Origin: Liolophura sinensis
Lineage: Eukaryota; Mollusca; Polyplacophora; Chitonida; Chitonidae
DNA: 64,000 nt
Direction: 5' to 3'
Assembly: GCF_032854445.1 (NCBI RefSeq)
Contig: NC_088301.1
Coordinates: 18,655,808-18,719,807 of the forward strand
Below, in pieces: positions 1 to 12,292 of this stretch; the stretch's first letter is position 1; each line of letters begins with the position of its first letter. The notes below the pieces were generated by a model. It was given only the letters and a program-made list of their open reading frames with translations. It was not told the origin of the DNA and made no database searches. Both the position numbers and the translations under genes were made by a program.

Positions 1-215
1 AATGTTAATAAACCATAGGCAACCTTGTGCTCAAAAAGTGCAAATATCCTACAAATTTATTTAATTGTTTACATCACAAGAAATCCTGCTATCAGTTTTA
101 GCCATACTGGATGAAATCAGAGAATTATTTTGTGCAACAAGATGTTCCTTACGGATGTACAGCTTCTGGGTTTATTCAAACGACAAATGATGAAAAGTTA
201 TGACTTCATAAAAAT

Positions 216-388
216 TTATTTATTTATTTTATTGGTGTTTTACACCGTACTCGGGAATATGTCACTTATACGAAGGAGGCCAGCATTATGGTGGGAGGTA
301 AAAGGGCAGAACCCGGGTGAAGCTCACGACCATTCGCAGGTTACTGGCAGACCGTCCCACGTATGGAGAGGAAGCTAGCAAGCACTTG
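216..388 (-). repeat. SINE-1, 3' two-thirds
   Basis: The tail TTATTTATTTATTTTATTGG and body (GTACTC, GGCCAGCATTATGGTGGGAGG, CTGGCAGACC) are read on the minus strand. It is truncated before the tRNA-like head. Confidence 0.85.
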
Positions 389-1217
389 ATAACGTTAGTA
401 TCTATATCCAAGGGACGTGTGATTAAACCTAACAATTGTACATCCATCAGGAACATCTTGTTAGTGTGTTTTCCTCACTAACTTCTAAATTACACTGACA
501 GCATATTTTTTTGGTGGTCTCTGTGAGCAAAAGAAATGCACCTGATCTAAGATAGGATAAAGCACTGGGATTAGGGGAACAATTTATGTTTTTTTTAATT
601 ACGACACGAAAAGTTTTCGGAAACGACTGGTGGTTTTTGCAGTTTTTTTAACTGTTCTCGATAACTGTAAAGGAAGATAGCTGTTTCACAGACTACCTGC
701 CTGCCAAAGACAGTAGATGGCAAGTTACGACGCCTGCTTTTTAGACACAGGCGACCTATAACTTTGTTAACTGCGACTTCATTGCTGCCTTGGACAGGGA
801 ATTTGAGGATTCGCCCGCTCTTACTGTTTGTGGTGTGTGCATGGGAGTCAATACAGTCTAACAATTAAGTTTGTTGAACACTTTTCTTTAACCATGTATT
901 ATGTTTTGCATATCTCTACGTCAGACGTGGGGAAGATCGTCATTAACGATTTACGATTCCCTCTATCCATAAAACAGCCAATCGAAGAATTGTTGAGCAT
1001 GAGTCAAGTAGCAATTTGCTAAATAAAAATAATTATGGACAAACTTCCATGTTCTATTTAAACAGCCTTAAACAGCCTCTGATTCGTGAAGAACAAAAAG
1101 GGTTACTTTTACTTGAATTTCATATGTTGAGAATAATTCTGATTTATGATGTCATATGCTTCAAACCAGAGAAAACCATATTGTTTTGTTGTTACCTTTC
1201 GCTTCTGGGGAATTAGT

Positions 1218-1368
1218 AACTTGCCAAAAGTCGGCGGTTTATCGAGTCCTCTCCAAATGTCTCCACCCATAAAACCGACCCGCAACGTATCAGTGAAAAA
1301 TTCATGAGTATGACGCTAACCAACGCTCAAATAAATAAATAAATCAATCAGTCAATAAATAAAAAAAA
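1218..1368 (+). repeat. SINE-1B (divergent subfamily)
   Basis: The body reads TTGCCAAAAGTCGGCGGTTT and CTCCACCCATAAAACCGACC, with tail CTCAAATAAATAAATAAATC. It shares the SINE-1 tail but has a different middle. Confidence 0.65.
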
Positions 1369-1408
1369 GCTAGGTCACATATTTCATCAAAAAGTAAGAT
1401 AGGTCAAA

Positions 1409-1716
1409 AGCTAAACCACAAACATAGCATTCTGAAGCCTTGTTTGGCGTTCCCCGCTTCATACACGTCTGCTAAACCACAAACACAGCATCCAGAAGCC
1501 CTGCTCGGCGTTCCCCGCTTCATACACGTCTATCAGCTATACCACAAACACAGCATTCAGCCCTGCTCGGCGTTCCCCGCTTCATACACGTCTATCTGCT
1601 ATACCACAAACACAGCATTCAGATGCCCCGCTCGGCGTTCCCCACTTCATACACGTCTATCTGCTAAACCACAAACGCAGCATTCAGAAGCCCTGCTCAG
1701 CGTTCCCCGTTTCAAC
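1409..1716. repeat. Minisatellite, about 61-66-bp unit, 5 copies
   Basis: Units contain ACCACAAACACAGCATTCAG and CTCGGCGTTCCCCGCTTCAT. The 94-codon open frame over it is a by-product of the repeat. Confidence 0.9.
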
Positions 1717-2094
1717 CTTGATAAATGAGCATACAATTCATACGCCTCGTTCATTCGTTCTTTCTTCATTTTTTAATGCCTCAACGCCGAAACGCTTCGT
1801 CGCCTTTATAACTTCGTGGATATACATGTGAGTCTATCACACACAATTAGCAAACATTACAAAATGGAAACATTCAACATAGCCTCCCTCACTGCCTAAT
1901 GTTACATTGACATGGGAAGCTAAGAATAGATTCGCGGTGCCCCTGCACTTTTCAAAAGTTGGTGTTGAGGAAGGCAATATATTTTATATCTCCCCATTTT
2001 TCAAACCAACAATATTAAGAAAATTCAGTTCTCATATCACCATTATGAAAATTATCAAATTCGAATTCGTTAAATTTGATTTAACTTGCCAAAT

Positions 2095-2215
2095 TTCTCC
2101 TGGTTCTGGTTCCCATTGGTTCTACCCTGTTTCCTCCCACCCTAACTCTGGTCGCCGTCGTATAAATGAAATATTCTTGAGTACGGCGTACAACACCAAT
2201 CAAATAAACAACAAT
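2095..2215 (+). repeat. SINE-1, 3' half
   Basis: It reads GTTTCCTCCCACC, CGCCGTCGTATAAATGAAAT and ATTCTTGAGTACGGCG, with a CACCAATCAAATAAA tail. Confidence 0.85.
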
Positions 2216-2573
2216 AAACAATAAAATGAATAAATTTGTTTCAACACCAAACAGCAATTTACAAATTTGAAAATATGGAAAACTTAATGTTCTAATAACT
2301 AATCCTAAATAAAAAATGCTTATTTATTCGTAAACAAAACAAACAATGTATGATATACAATTAAAATGTTCTGTACGCGTAGGGCCTATATACTTGATCA
2401 TAAGCCATTACACAGAGACAAGCGTAACATTTACAATGGTTATATTTTACCTCTTACAAGTTTTTTTACAGTGTACTGTCCTATAAAACAAACTTCAAAC
2501 TGCCTTGATTATACACACAGGAGAATTTGTCATGGGAAACAAATGTGAACTTAACATATTTCAGCAAGGGATT

Positions 2574-2706
2574 TGAGAGGCTCGGGGTACCTGGTTACGG
2601 CTGTCACAAAATCATTGCATCTGCTAAATCACCTGGCCACAGGAATGCACGGTATTTACACACACCTAATTACACCTCGTCGTCATATGACTGATAAAGT
2701 GTTAAG
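2574..2706 (+). repeat. SINE-3, 3'-truncated copy
   Basis: It shares CACCTAATTACACCTCGTCG, TCATATGACTGATAAA and GTGTTAAG with the copies at 15790 and 26385. It stops where the 36-bp minisatellite begins. Confidence 0.5.
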
Positions 2707-3068
2707 GCGAGGAACAGAAAAGTGTAACCAGTCCGTTTATAGGGAGAGGAACAGAAAAGCGTAACCAGAATGTTTGGTCGGAGAGCAACAGAGAAATGTA
2801 ACCAGCCCATTTACAGGACAAAGAACAGAAAAGTGTAACCAGCCCGTTTGCAGGGAGAGGAACACAAAAGTGTAACTAGCCGGTTTACATGACAAGGAAC
2901 AGAAAAGTGTATCCAGTCCGTTTACATGACGACGAACACAAAAGTGTAACTGGCCCGTTTACATGACGAGGAACAGAAAAGTGTAACCAGTCCGTTTACA
3001 TGACGAGGAACACAAAAGTATAATTGGTCCGTTTACATGAGGAGGAACACAAAAGTGTAACCAGTGTA
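2703..3068. repeat. Minisatellite, about 36-bp unit, 10 copies
   Basis: The unit is centred on GAGGAACAGAAAAGTGTAAC followed by CAGTCCGTTTACATGAC, with moderate divergence between copies. Confidence 0.92.
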
Positions 3069-3254
3069 TAATATGAAACACAGCAAAACTCATAATTTCA
3101 TTCCTTGTCTGACTTTTGGACATGCAGACGTTGTTTGTGTAGACCTGCACAGAAACATAGATCATCATCGTGGACTGTCGTTCTGCTCAAAGCGAATGCG
3201 CTGCTGTCAGCCGAATCTGTATTTCAGGAGTCTCGGAAGTTCACGCAGATTTAG

Positions 3255-4660
3255 GTGAGATAAGGTGGGGCTTTTGAAAACTAAGGAAGCCTTTTACAGC
3301 GTGACTTTACGCTAGTTATTACATTGAATATACCTGTTAATCTTGCTTAATCGGATCTGTCGACATAACGTCGATGTTAGCAGCTACCATAAAATGAAGT
3401 CCTTTAAACAGATCAGGTTTGCGAGAGTCAACATCTTATCTCACCAAAGCCAAATCAGCTTGTTTTTTTGCAGCGAAACATTGAACAAATCCTCGGGGAT
3501 CACGGTCAGTAAAAGCTGTTTCTCAACCTTTGTTTCTAGCGATACTTGATGCATACACGTTTCCTTTCACCCTTTTTGTAAAGGTTACCAAGTTCAAACA
3601 TGTCTAGTTGTCGCAGTGATGAAACTTTAGGGTTCGTCCAGAGCGGAGCATACGCTGTGTGGAGTATGCTTAACTTTAGTGCAGCTGTCTATACTTCAGT
3701 GCAGCTGTGTAAATTTCCCCTAGCATGTCATGGGGAATCTCATGGGGCCTTAGGTATCCTGACCAGTGTACCAAACTACAGAAAACAATCAAGATTTCCA
3801 ATTTAAACGTGTTTTATTTGGTTTGGCGCTGAACTGACATGTGCCAACTGCTCTTTAAATCCGCTGTTTACAAACTAGTGTTGACCAATGGTGGCTGTGA
3901 ATTCGCTCTGAAGTCCAGCTTCCTGTCCAGTCGTACCTTGGAAGGTCCGCTAACAAGTTTTCATGTCAATCCTTGGCACAAACGTTTGGTAATCCCAAGA
4001 TATCGCTCTTTTTGCCAGAAACTATGTTATCACCAACCATGCGATGAATAAAAGAAAGTCTCATACGGCCATAGTTGTGTCCGGGCTATTCCTAATGCCT
4101 AATGGATTTTACAGGTGGCACGGTATAAATAGGCGGGGCAGGAGCTGACGCTCAATTTAAGAGGAATTTCAAGGTGAAAGGCTGGTCCGAACTAGGAAAA
4201 ACATAAGAAGGATAAATCAGTCGTAAAAAGCGATCATGGCCAGAACATAATATGTTTTAAATCTACTGCAGCTACAAAATGAAAAGGGCGGTTGAATTCC
4301 ACACGAATCTCAAGAGAAGTTTTACAATAACTACATATAACCTATCTCTTCATTAAATTAATTCGCAGGCCATCGCGAGAACAAACTCCCCAAATGATCT
4401 GATTTGATTTATTCACCAGAATATATTGACAAGCAAATAATACAATAACTAAACCTGGCATCCAGGAAGCATAAATTCGCAAGACAATTACAAAATATAT
4501 AAAGTACATGTAATACCTGGCGGGCTGTTTTATACCATATGTTGAAAGCATTACATACTTTTCATTATTTAGGAAAAAATTGAAGGACAACTCAATGGAT
4601 AACAAGGAAAACAGAGGCTTTTAGTAACCAACTAATACGTAGTTAATATCACAATCAGCC
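3255..4660. other. Intergenic, nothing recognised
   Basis: Only short frames without coding character. No repeat family noted. Confidence 0.5.
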
Positions 4661-4665
4661 ACTCT

Positions 4666-4666
<1 letters not shown>

Positions 4667-4748
<82 letters not shown>
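4667..4748. repeat. (TA)n microsatellite, about 82 bp
   Basis: Uninterrupted TA dinucleotides. Confidence 0.98.
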
Positions 4749-4749
<1 letters not shown>

Positions 4750-4750
<1 letters not shown>

Positions 4751-6050
4751 TCTTTATAAACACATTGAAGTTTAATGTTCTGATACAGAGAGCAAGTAAA
4801 AGAAAAAATTACGGACACCTTCTCAAATTTCAACATCGTTGTAATCCAAATTCACTTTCGATGTTTCGTTCTTATCAGCATAGATGTACATATACATGCA
4901 TGTATACAAGCAAAAAACACGTGTTGAAATCTAACGCAACATCTTGTGCTTTTTCATTCAACGAAGAAACAAAACAAACATGTTAAATAGAAGTGAAGTA
5001 CAAAATAATAAAGCACAAACAAGGCCCTGAGCTATTCAACACGTGATAGGGTTGTTCAAATATGACACAAGACTTGTTGGGAAGAACACTGGTTTGTGTT
5101 CATACTACACAAGTGTTTGTTATGCGTAGGTCACCGGGACTTTATTCCGGTCTCGTGGTCATTCACCTATTTGTGTGTAACTTTATAGATTTATGTTCTT
5201 GCAGTATTCCTTATTGTACTTTAATATGTAAATATACTCATATATTCTAACTGAATATTGGTAAATAAACGAACATCAAAATGTCAAACTATGTCATTTG
5301 GCTTGAGCTCCAAAACTGATTGTGCATATACGGTCACATTATCCTCCATCATATTAAATACTTCCAAATAACGATAAGGTTACATGATGGAATAGGCGCT
5401 TTCTGGTTCCTCGCGGAGACCTAATAATGAACATGAAACTTAATATTTGTCCTTAAAACAAAAGCAAGCATGTCCTGCATTGATAAAGTAAGATACTTAA
5501 AACTTAATTTTTCTTGACTCAAACAGGTGAATAGTTTGAATAACATTGTTGTATTGGCCAACTGGATTCGAAAGAACCCTCATTTTTTTAAAATTATATC
5601 CTACCCAAAGAAGGAAAACCTGCCTCACTTACATTTCGTGGGTTTGTCGTGGTATCGTCAAACTCACGTTGGCCTACATATCCCTCACATATCCAAACAC
5701 ACCTTCAAACAGGAGGGGCTTTTGGGTTTAATAAAATGGAACTTTTTTACTTTGTTAATGCACGATAGATTTACATTAATGTTAAGGACAATTGTAATTA
5801 CGTTAGATCACATGTGGATGCCACTGATAGTTGTCGGCTGCACGGCCATATGTCAGTGAGGGATTCCTAAAGCCCTGGTCCTAAATAGCTGATCTGAAGA
5901 GAGATCCACCAATAGCTAATCAGAAAGCGTACTTGGCCCTGCATCAATTGGGCCAAGCGTCCGGACTGGGGAGTTGATAGACCAGGGGTAGAAAAAAGTG
6001 CTGCTTTTGCAGCCTACTATTTCAGATTGTTTCAATTTAAGCCATCAAGT
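4750..6050. other. Intergenic, nothing recognised
   Basis: No exon-like frame. The 110-codon frame at 5527-5859 has no family features. Confidence 0.45.
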
Positions 6051-6060
6051 CCTTTCATTT

Positions 6061-6240
6061 TCAGTATATAGCGTATATCTATGATGCTATAGCCGTCCAG
6101 CCTGGATGGAAGTGGGGGGTGGTATGCGGGGCCTGTCCCCGGTCCACACAGCTGAGCCTCCTAGAGCGATCTTGGGGTGTTTCAGACGGGCCACCACTTT
6201 ATTGATACCGATGGTCTTTCCAGCTGCGTGGAAAGACACT
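6061..6240 (-). pseudogene. Decayed arrestin exon 5 paralogue
   Basis: On the minus strand it reads VSFHAAGKTIGINKVVARLK, ALGGSAVWTGDRPRIPP. After one extra C in a C6 run the frame shifts; the next frame resumes PSRLDGYSIIDIRYIL. This matches arrestin exon 5 throughout. The donor, GTGAAT in the intact gene, is AAATGA here. The frameshift and lost donor mark it as a relic. Confidence 0.75.
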
Positions 6241-6317
6241 CTGTGGAGAACCATCCAATGGGGAAAAGAATGAAGAAAAGAAAAGAATTAATGCCTTGCT
6301 AAAGAATTTTTCATTTT

Positions 6318-6413
6318 TACCATGGTGGTCAGCTGTACAGGTGGAAGAAAACTGGAGCGACTGCATAATAAAACCACCGACCTTCAGCAGATAGAGGACA
6401 AACTTCCTGACTT
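6318..6413 (-). repeat. SINE-1B fragment
   Basis: On the minus strand it reads CTGCTGAAGGTCGGTGGTTT and TTCTTCCACCTGTACAGCTG, matching the SINE-1B middle. It lies within the presumed intron of the arrestin relic. Confidence 0.45.
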
Positions 6414-8164
6414 TAAGCGACGATCTAACGACCCAGAGTTGTATTCTGATTCTGTCTCTCCTTGTGGGTATCATGATCAATATTTTTCCTACAACACCGA
6501 TCAAATAAATTCATAAATAATACAGTTTCACGATGTACTGGAATATCATGTTGCAAACACTGTTGTAAACTCTTTTCACAGCCATATATTTCTACTTTGC
6601 TTCTTCGATTCCCCATGTTGCGTGTGCCAAATTAGGACGAATGAGAAAACCTAGAGCACAATAAGAGGAAACAGCAAATCCTAAGATAAATCAAGATTAA
6701 ATACGAATGCATGAGGCCACAAGTTTGGATTCAGTTATTCCTTGTTTGGCCGCAGCCTCATATCACGAGAATAGTCAGTCAAGTGGCAAAATTTGGTGGT
6801 GAACGCAATTGTAACAATGACGGATGTCGTATAAGTGAAATGGACAACTCCTTTAGACTGTCGTACCTTTAAATGTCGCCCTGGTACAGTCTGACAACAC
6901 TACAACTCATAACATTTTAACTTACGATATCGTCTTCCCATCAACGGTAAGCGCATGACCTGAGAGTATACAGACACACTTCCATCCGCCAAACGAACAC
7001 AACTTGCATCACGTAAACCTAAAACGGCCGAGTGCCAAATGCTGGCATGGAGTATATTAACCGGTTATGTTGTGAACATTAAAGCACCTATTCCCAGAAA
7101 ATGTGACCCGCCATTAAAACACCGTGTGGTACATAACAAACAGGAATAATAAGTACACGGATGTACGGTAATTCCAATTGCTACAATGCGCAGCTGACTG
7201 ACCGCCAATTGGCATTTTAAGTTCGAATGTAACATAGGCGTGTTCGTCACCGAGACAAAGTGACACTTAAACCTAAAATGTAGAATTAGCCACAATTCGT
7301 CGCTACAACTGTTAACGTTAAACTGTCGTACATGTTGCCCCATTAGGCCCACCTAAACGGTCTAAACTGTCTTTGATTAAATATACTGACGCATTTCTGC
7401 TAATGAAATTATGCAAATGATGGACCGGGGAGCGACAAACGACCCAGATGTTACTACCCAACAGACTGAGCGAAAACGGCAATGGGTTTCCATACATATT
7501 TCAGTAATCCTGAGATCTTCTACAACGGAACGACTCGTACAAAGGATAAGGAATATGAGTTATGAAGCTTGCCAAAGAAATTCCAAAACACTTCGTCCTG
7601 TTAGAAATTTGTTTAGTCTTTGCAACAGTATTAGAGGCACTTGAACTAGCACAAGTTGTCCACCAGGTTACTGCAACCATTATTCATTATGCATGACCAG
7701 AGTACACCAACCTTTGCCTACTCTCGTACAGTCTCATGTTTCGCGTACCCACATGATGTCCAGTGGACAGCCAGGTACCGCAATCGTTCAAAAGTACTGA
7801 ATTCAACAACATGACGCCATGGAATTGACTTTCCTCCGAATGACTTGCGCACACACCTGTTCTTCTCACACATACTCCAAAACATAATCTGTTAATTTAA
7901 TCTGTCAACAGAAAGTTTGTTGTCTTTGTGATGCGAGGGGGTATTCTAATATCATAGCATAATATTGTGTCGTATCCAACATAATATCTTGTTCGTATAA
8001 TGCAATCTTTATTTTGAATTAATAGAATATACATGTGTGCTATGATTAACAGAATAATCTGCTGCAATATCAGAATAGGCCCACATATTCTGGCATCACT
8101 CGGACCACAGAGTTTCTGTTATATTTAATAATTATAATCATTATAACTAACTTAATGTACGTGT

Positions 8165-8312
8165 GAAGGTCTTGCAGCAACCTGCGGATGGTCGTGGGTT
8201 TTCCCGAGCTCTGCCTGGTTTCCTTCCACCATAATGCTGTATGGCCGCCGTCGTATAAGCGCAATATTCTTCAGTACGGGGTAAAAGACCAATCAAATAA
8301 ATAAATCAAAAA
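8165..8312 (+). repeat. SINE-1, 3' two-thirds
   Basis: It reads AAGGTCTTGCAGCAACCTGC, GGATGGTCGTGGG, CGCCGTCGTATAAG and CAATCAAATAAATAAATC. Confidence 0.88.
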
Positions 8313-8558
8313 CAAAAAATACTAATTTTACCTTTAAGCATATTGTGTTAATGTTGATTGTGGTGAGTGCAACATTTTTAGTGTTCGCTCATTACACCCA
8401 TAGAAAATAATTGTCTAACAATACATTAAATATGGGCTAAAACTGCAGTTGTCAAACTCTGACTTTTGACAACTGCTTTGGCTGCAGTGTTGAGTACACT
8501 TTTGAATAACAGGTCCGTTAGCCCCTAGCTAAAACGGTATTGTCTGAGGTTTTGCGCA

Positions 8559-8695
8559 CTAACATTTGACACTATCGAAGTAGCTCTCGTCGGCGGAGTA
8601 TTTGTATGTAATAGTATAGGTAACACTCTCTGAGGCCATTGTTTTTTGTTCTGTCCAGAACACATTAGCCTTTCCGCTGAACTGCAAATTAATGC
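8559..8695 (-). pseudogene. Decayed arrestin exon 2 paralogue
   Basis: On the minus strand, acceptor TTGTTTCTGTAG|GCA is followed in phase 1 by GINLQFSGKANVFWTEQ, then SADESYF and a TAG stop. It aligns with arrestin exon 2 (GLRLLFEGGANVHWTEQ, SARESYF). The last 10 or so residues and the donor are lost. It is the 5' member of an inverted, broken arrestin copy whose exon-5-like partner lies 2.3 kb away in the correct order. Confidence 0.7.
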
Positions 8696-8790
8696 CTACA
8701 GAAACAAGTGTTAAATGAATTATGCAGTAAATGTCTTTATTCACTCCGTTTTCAATAAGTATATCTTCTTATTCTGTTTATTATCTGACA

Positions 8791-8915
8791 TCGGGGGCCT
8801 CCGTGGCTCATTTGGTTAGCGCGCTATCGCGGCGTAATGACCCAAGAGCCTCTCACCAATGCAGCCGCTGTGAGTTCAAGTCCAGCTCATGCTGGCTTCC
8901 TCTCCGGTCATGATG
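8791..8915 (+). repeat. SINE-1, 5' head only
   Basis: The tRNA-like head GGGGCCTCCGTGGCTCATTT is followed by a B-box-like GAGTTCAAGTCC, then CTCATGCTGGCTTCCTCTCC. The copy ends there. Confidence 0.88.
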
Positions 8916-9042
8916 GCCTCACACCAACGCCAGAGCGCCAAACTTAAAGTCGTGGAGAAGTATTTGATAGAAAGCGGGTAGTACAAAATGGGGCATTTAA
9001 CTTCAACCCTACTTACTTTACTGTACCAGCCAGATTGCAAGT

Positions 9043-9150
9043 TCCTGTAGTAGATATGCTCTACACAGTCTCACTGGAAGAAAAAACGTCTGTAGAATAA
9101 ATGACGATTTTTCTTCCAGTCAGACTGTGTAGATTGTATCTACTACAGGA
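9043..9150. repeat. Imperfect inverted repeat, 44-nt arms, 20-nt loop
   Basis: The left arm is 9043-9086 (TCCTGTAGTAGATATGCTCT...). The right arm is 9107-9150 and matches about 39 of 44 positions in reverse complement. Transcribed, it would fold into a long hairpin. It lies between two SINE-1 copies and may be a small foldback element. Confidence 0.8.
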
Positions 9151-9288
9151 GCGTGCATTTATATTTATATTCTCATCCATCAGTTTCCAAGCCACATAGG
9201 CTGTCTACGCTGGAAACGAGAGCATGGATTCAAGAAAAACTTATCTATTTGCCAGGTTCCACTAACTGGATATTCGCCAGTATATCGC

Positions 9289-9555
9289 AGCGGGGGCCTC
9301 CGTGGCTCCGTTGGTTAGCGCGCTAGCACACCGTAATGACCCAGGAGTCTCTCACCAATGCGGTCGCTGTCCAGCTCATGCTGGCTTCCTCTCCGGCCGT
9401 ACGTGGGAAGGTCTGGCAGCAACCTGCGGATGGTCGTGGGTTTCCCCCCGCTCTCTACCCGGTTTCCACCCACCATAATGCTAGCCGCCCTCGTATAAGT
9501 GAAATGTTCTTGAGTACGGCGTAAAATACCAATCAAATAAATAAATAAATAAAAA
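9289..9555 (+). repeat. SINE-1, near full-length
   Basis: It has the head GGGGGCCTCCGTGGCTCCGT, a body with CTGGCAGCAACCTGCGGATG and the tail ACCAATCAAATAAATAAATA. About 10 bp including the B-box GAGTTCAAG are missing. Confidence 0.93.
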
Positions 9556-9985
9556 TATCGCAGCGTGGAGCACATTTGATACACAGACAGTAGTATAAAG
9601 CTTTAGAGAATTTGAACATACCTGACATGTCGCACAGATCACCTGACCTTCACATGAGCAGTCTTCGATCGTTCAGACGACGTCACTGTGCATTACACTG
9701 TATGTCAGCAACTTTTTAAGTTGCTTTTCTGCCTTACACAGTTATAAAGCACAGTTAGGAAGCCCCGGAAACAACAATGCCATTGGCGGAGCTGAAGCAG
9801 ACGTAAAACTCCCAAAATCATCAGTTTCACTTGATCAAGTCTGATAAAAGATGCTACATGCCATGTTTTGCATTGATAAAGTTCTTAAGCTTACATCCCC
9901 CTATGTTTCATGAATATTTCAACTAAACTGAGAGGAAGAAAAAACGTTCCGCATTTATCCTCCAAATGTCGCTTTAGACATCGAG

Positions 9986-10128
9986 CAACAGGGCCTACTT
10001 CCCAAAGATATCCTACATGTACGATTAATCGCACATATAGGAAAATGGTAACAAAGACGTACAAAATATTGTAAGACAGTGTACGATAAAAAAAATGTGT
10101 CGGACGCGGCTTTGTGAAACTGGGCCCA
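9986..10128. mobile_element. MITE-like element with TTTGTGAAACTGGGCCC end
   Basis: The right end GGCTTTGTGAAACTGGGCCC is an inverted match to the diverged left end around CAGGGCCTACTTCCCAAAGA. The same ends occur at 55901-56053. Confidence 0.5.
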
Positions 10129-10139
10129 GTTCTACGACA

Positions 10140-11850
10140 CTAAATACTAAGTGTACTTGATGACGTCAGTAAAATCAATTTATCAATTACCTGTTCCCTC
10201 ATCTACTTCTCTCGTGTCTTCATCCAAGGCTTTCATGAATAGCAGCAAGCCAGAAGTACTGCGTCGAGAGGTGAAGAGATGATTAGGGATGTTCTGTGAT
10301 TAAGTTGAAAATGCTATTCATGCAGTAAGAAGTACATTTACATCGAATAAACAGATCTTTTACTTCCATAGAAATCTCCTCTCTGCACATGATGTATATC
10401 AACTTCCAACATCTAAATGACACTGAAACAGTTTAGAACTAAAATGTTGCCAGTTATCTCCAAGACACTCCTTATTCACTATGCAGATAAACAAACACCT
10501 TACATAAAGAGCCTGAGAACAGTTATGTTAAATTAAAATAAACGACAATAACCCCTCATTACATCGTGTGATCGTCACACTCTTACGCTTTACGGCGGCG
10601 TTATACATGTAGATCAACAGGAACATTCCGGAATAATAGCAAAAACTGTAGGTGTCACAGTTCTTATTAATACATCCCACTAACATCTGGAAAATCTAAT
10701 AGACTCGTAAATATATAATCAAAGTAAGATACTGTGAAAAACCTATCCATTCGCGAATTGTATTAACATTAAACTTAATCATTCGCTGTGAATTTTAAAG
10801 TTAATCATTCTATAATTTGGTTTTTATTCCGCAATACCTCACTTTACTACATGGCAGCTAAATCCTAACAAGATCACATAAACAATGATGACTTTTACCT
10901 TTAATTAAACCAAAAACGACCAGAAACTGTCGCTCGTTCTGATCCGCATTACGCCGGCAGCCGTTTGGGCTATAGATTGCTATACGTATTAACGATATTT
11001 ATTTTTGTCTGATGAACCGCGACGTACATATATGCGCACTGAAGCAGTGATCACACTGCGTTTTCATGCATCCTTAATAATAAGCTCGCGGAAAGTGAAC
11101 TGTAGTGACCCCTCCAGTTCCCCTTTTACACAATGCACGTAGTTTGGCTGGATAACAAGAGCAATCTACTCAATTAACGCACGTGTACATTTTTTAAACT
11201 GACACTGCTCACTTGCCTTACATAACAATGGTACTTTTGTCTGGGACCATTTCTGTTTTACCCACATGTACAAGTACAGGCAATTTCAAACAGACATATA
11301 ACCATACGCACAGGTATTCAATTTCAAGTTTTTTAAATTACTTTAAGGATAACATGTTAACCTCTTAACCTCTTATATATACGCTCTACCACCTGTGGTA
11401 TCGAGGCCGGTTGCATGAATAGGAAATGAATTTAGTTTAAAAGGGGTCTTAAGAATACGAGCACACGCAGTGTATTCCAAAATAGTTTGTCATTTTCTAG
11501 TTGTCAAAATACGGAAAAAAGACATTCTCATGGTAAAAGGTGGAGATAAAAACCCACATGTACATGTTCCATGAAACTTAAAAACGATTGTGTATCAGAT
11601 TTACAGACACCTACATGCTATTGTAGACTGATAAACTGGAACAAATGTATCATCATGTCTTATTATACCTCACTCACAGATTGGCTCCTTTGATTGGTCT
11701 AAACACTATCGCGTGTGTACTTTCGCTATTTTTCATAGTCAACGATATCGGGCAAACATTGCACGTTTTGCATTGCACGTGCCTTATTCTGAACGGTCGT
11801 CTGCTTCGCAGGATAAAAGTGAATGGCCGATGTCAGCCTCGGTTGAGTGT
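10140..11850. other. Intergenic, nothing recognised
   Basis: AT-rich unique-looking sequence without exon-like frames. Confidence 0.45.
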
Positions 11851-11859
11851 CACACAGCT

Positions 11860-12292
11860 GATCCAAAAGGATTTAAAGTGCCAACCGAAAAGGATTTAGA
11901 GACAATTCTGGACCAATGGGCAGAAAGAATACCAAGCAGCTTACAGAATACGCATTAAGATATTTCTACGGACTATTTAAAAGAGGTTGTTGAGAAGGGA
12001 TCGAGACAGCGCCTGTGCTGTCGTCAATCTCTCGCCTGACGAGCTGAATCAACACCTGTCAAAATTTGTCACCGATGCTCGCACAACTGATGTCCATGAA
12101 GTACATAAGAGTGACATTTAATCACAGTGCGTAAGTGTACAAAACTCTGTTTGTGAAGTTGAAACGAGCGGGTAACGCCGCCATTTACCATTATTCTGCG
12201 ATAAGCTTAGATGGCCTCATGAAATTGGACACCAGTGATGCCTTATCTCCTGATATGCCCGCGGACCTCCAACACAAGGCCTGGGCCTGAAT
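11860..12292 (+). pseudogene. Frame-broken Crypton-like (DUF3504) recombinase relic
   Basis: In different forward frames I read VPTEKDLETILDQ, then RKNTKQLTEYALRYFYGLFK, then VNLSPDELNQHLSKFVTDAR, then KRAGNAAIYHYSAISLDGLM and SPDMPADLQHKAW. The order and pattern resemble the N-terminal half of Crypton-type tyrosine recombinases common in molluscs: a 'KNTK' helix, 'L...L..F...AR..DG', and 'P..LQ.K.W'. Frameshifts and stops separate the pieces, and the catalytic part is absent. The assignment rests on remembered family patterns, so it is moderate. Confidence 0.42.

Noticed and set aside
1444-1728. 94-codon repetitive frame
   Set aside because: Explained by the 61-66-bp minisatellite; no start context or splice sites.
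4621-4836. Repetitive YIYI frame
   Set aside because: Reading of the (TA)n microsatellite.
6340-6516. Plus-strand exon-like frame (KLERLHNKTTDLQQIEDKLP)
   Set aside because: The sequence matches the reverse strand of a SINE-1B fragment.
8791-8915. tRNA gene
   Set aside because: It has tRNA-like A and B boxes but no full cloverleaf, and it matches the head of a dispersed SINE.
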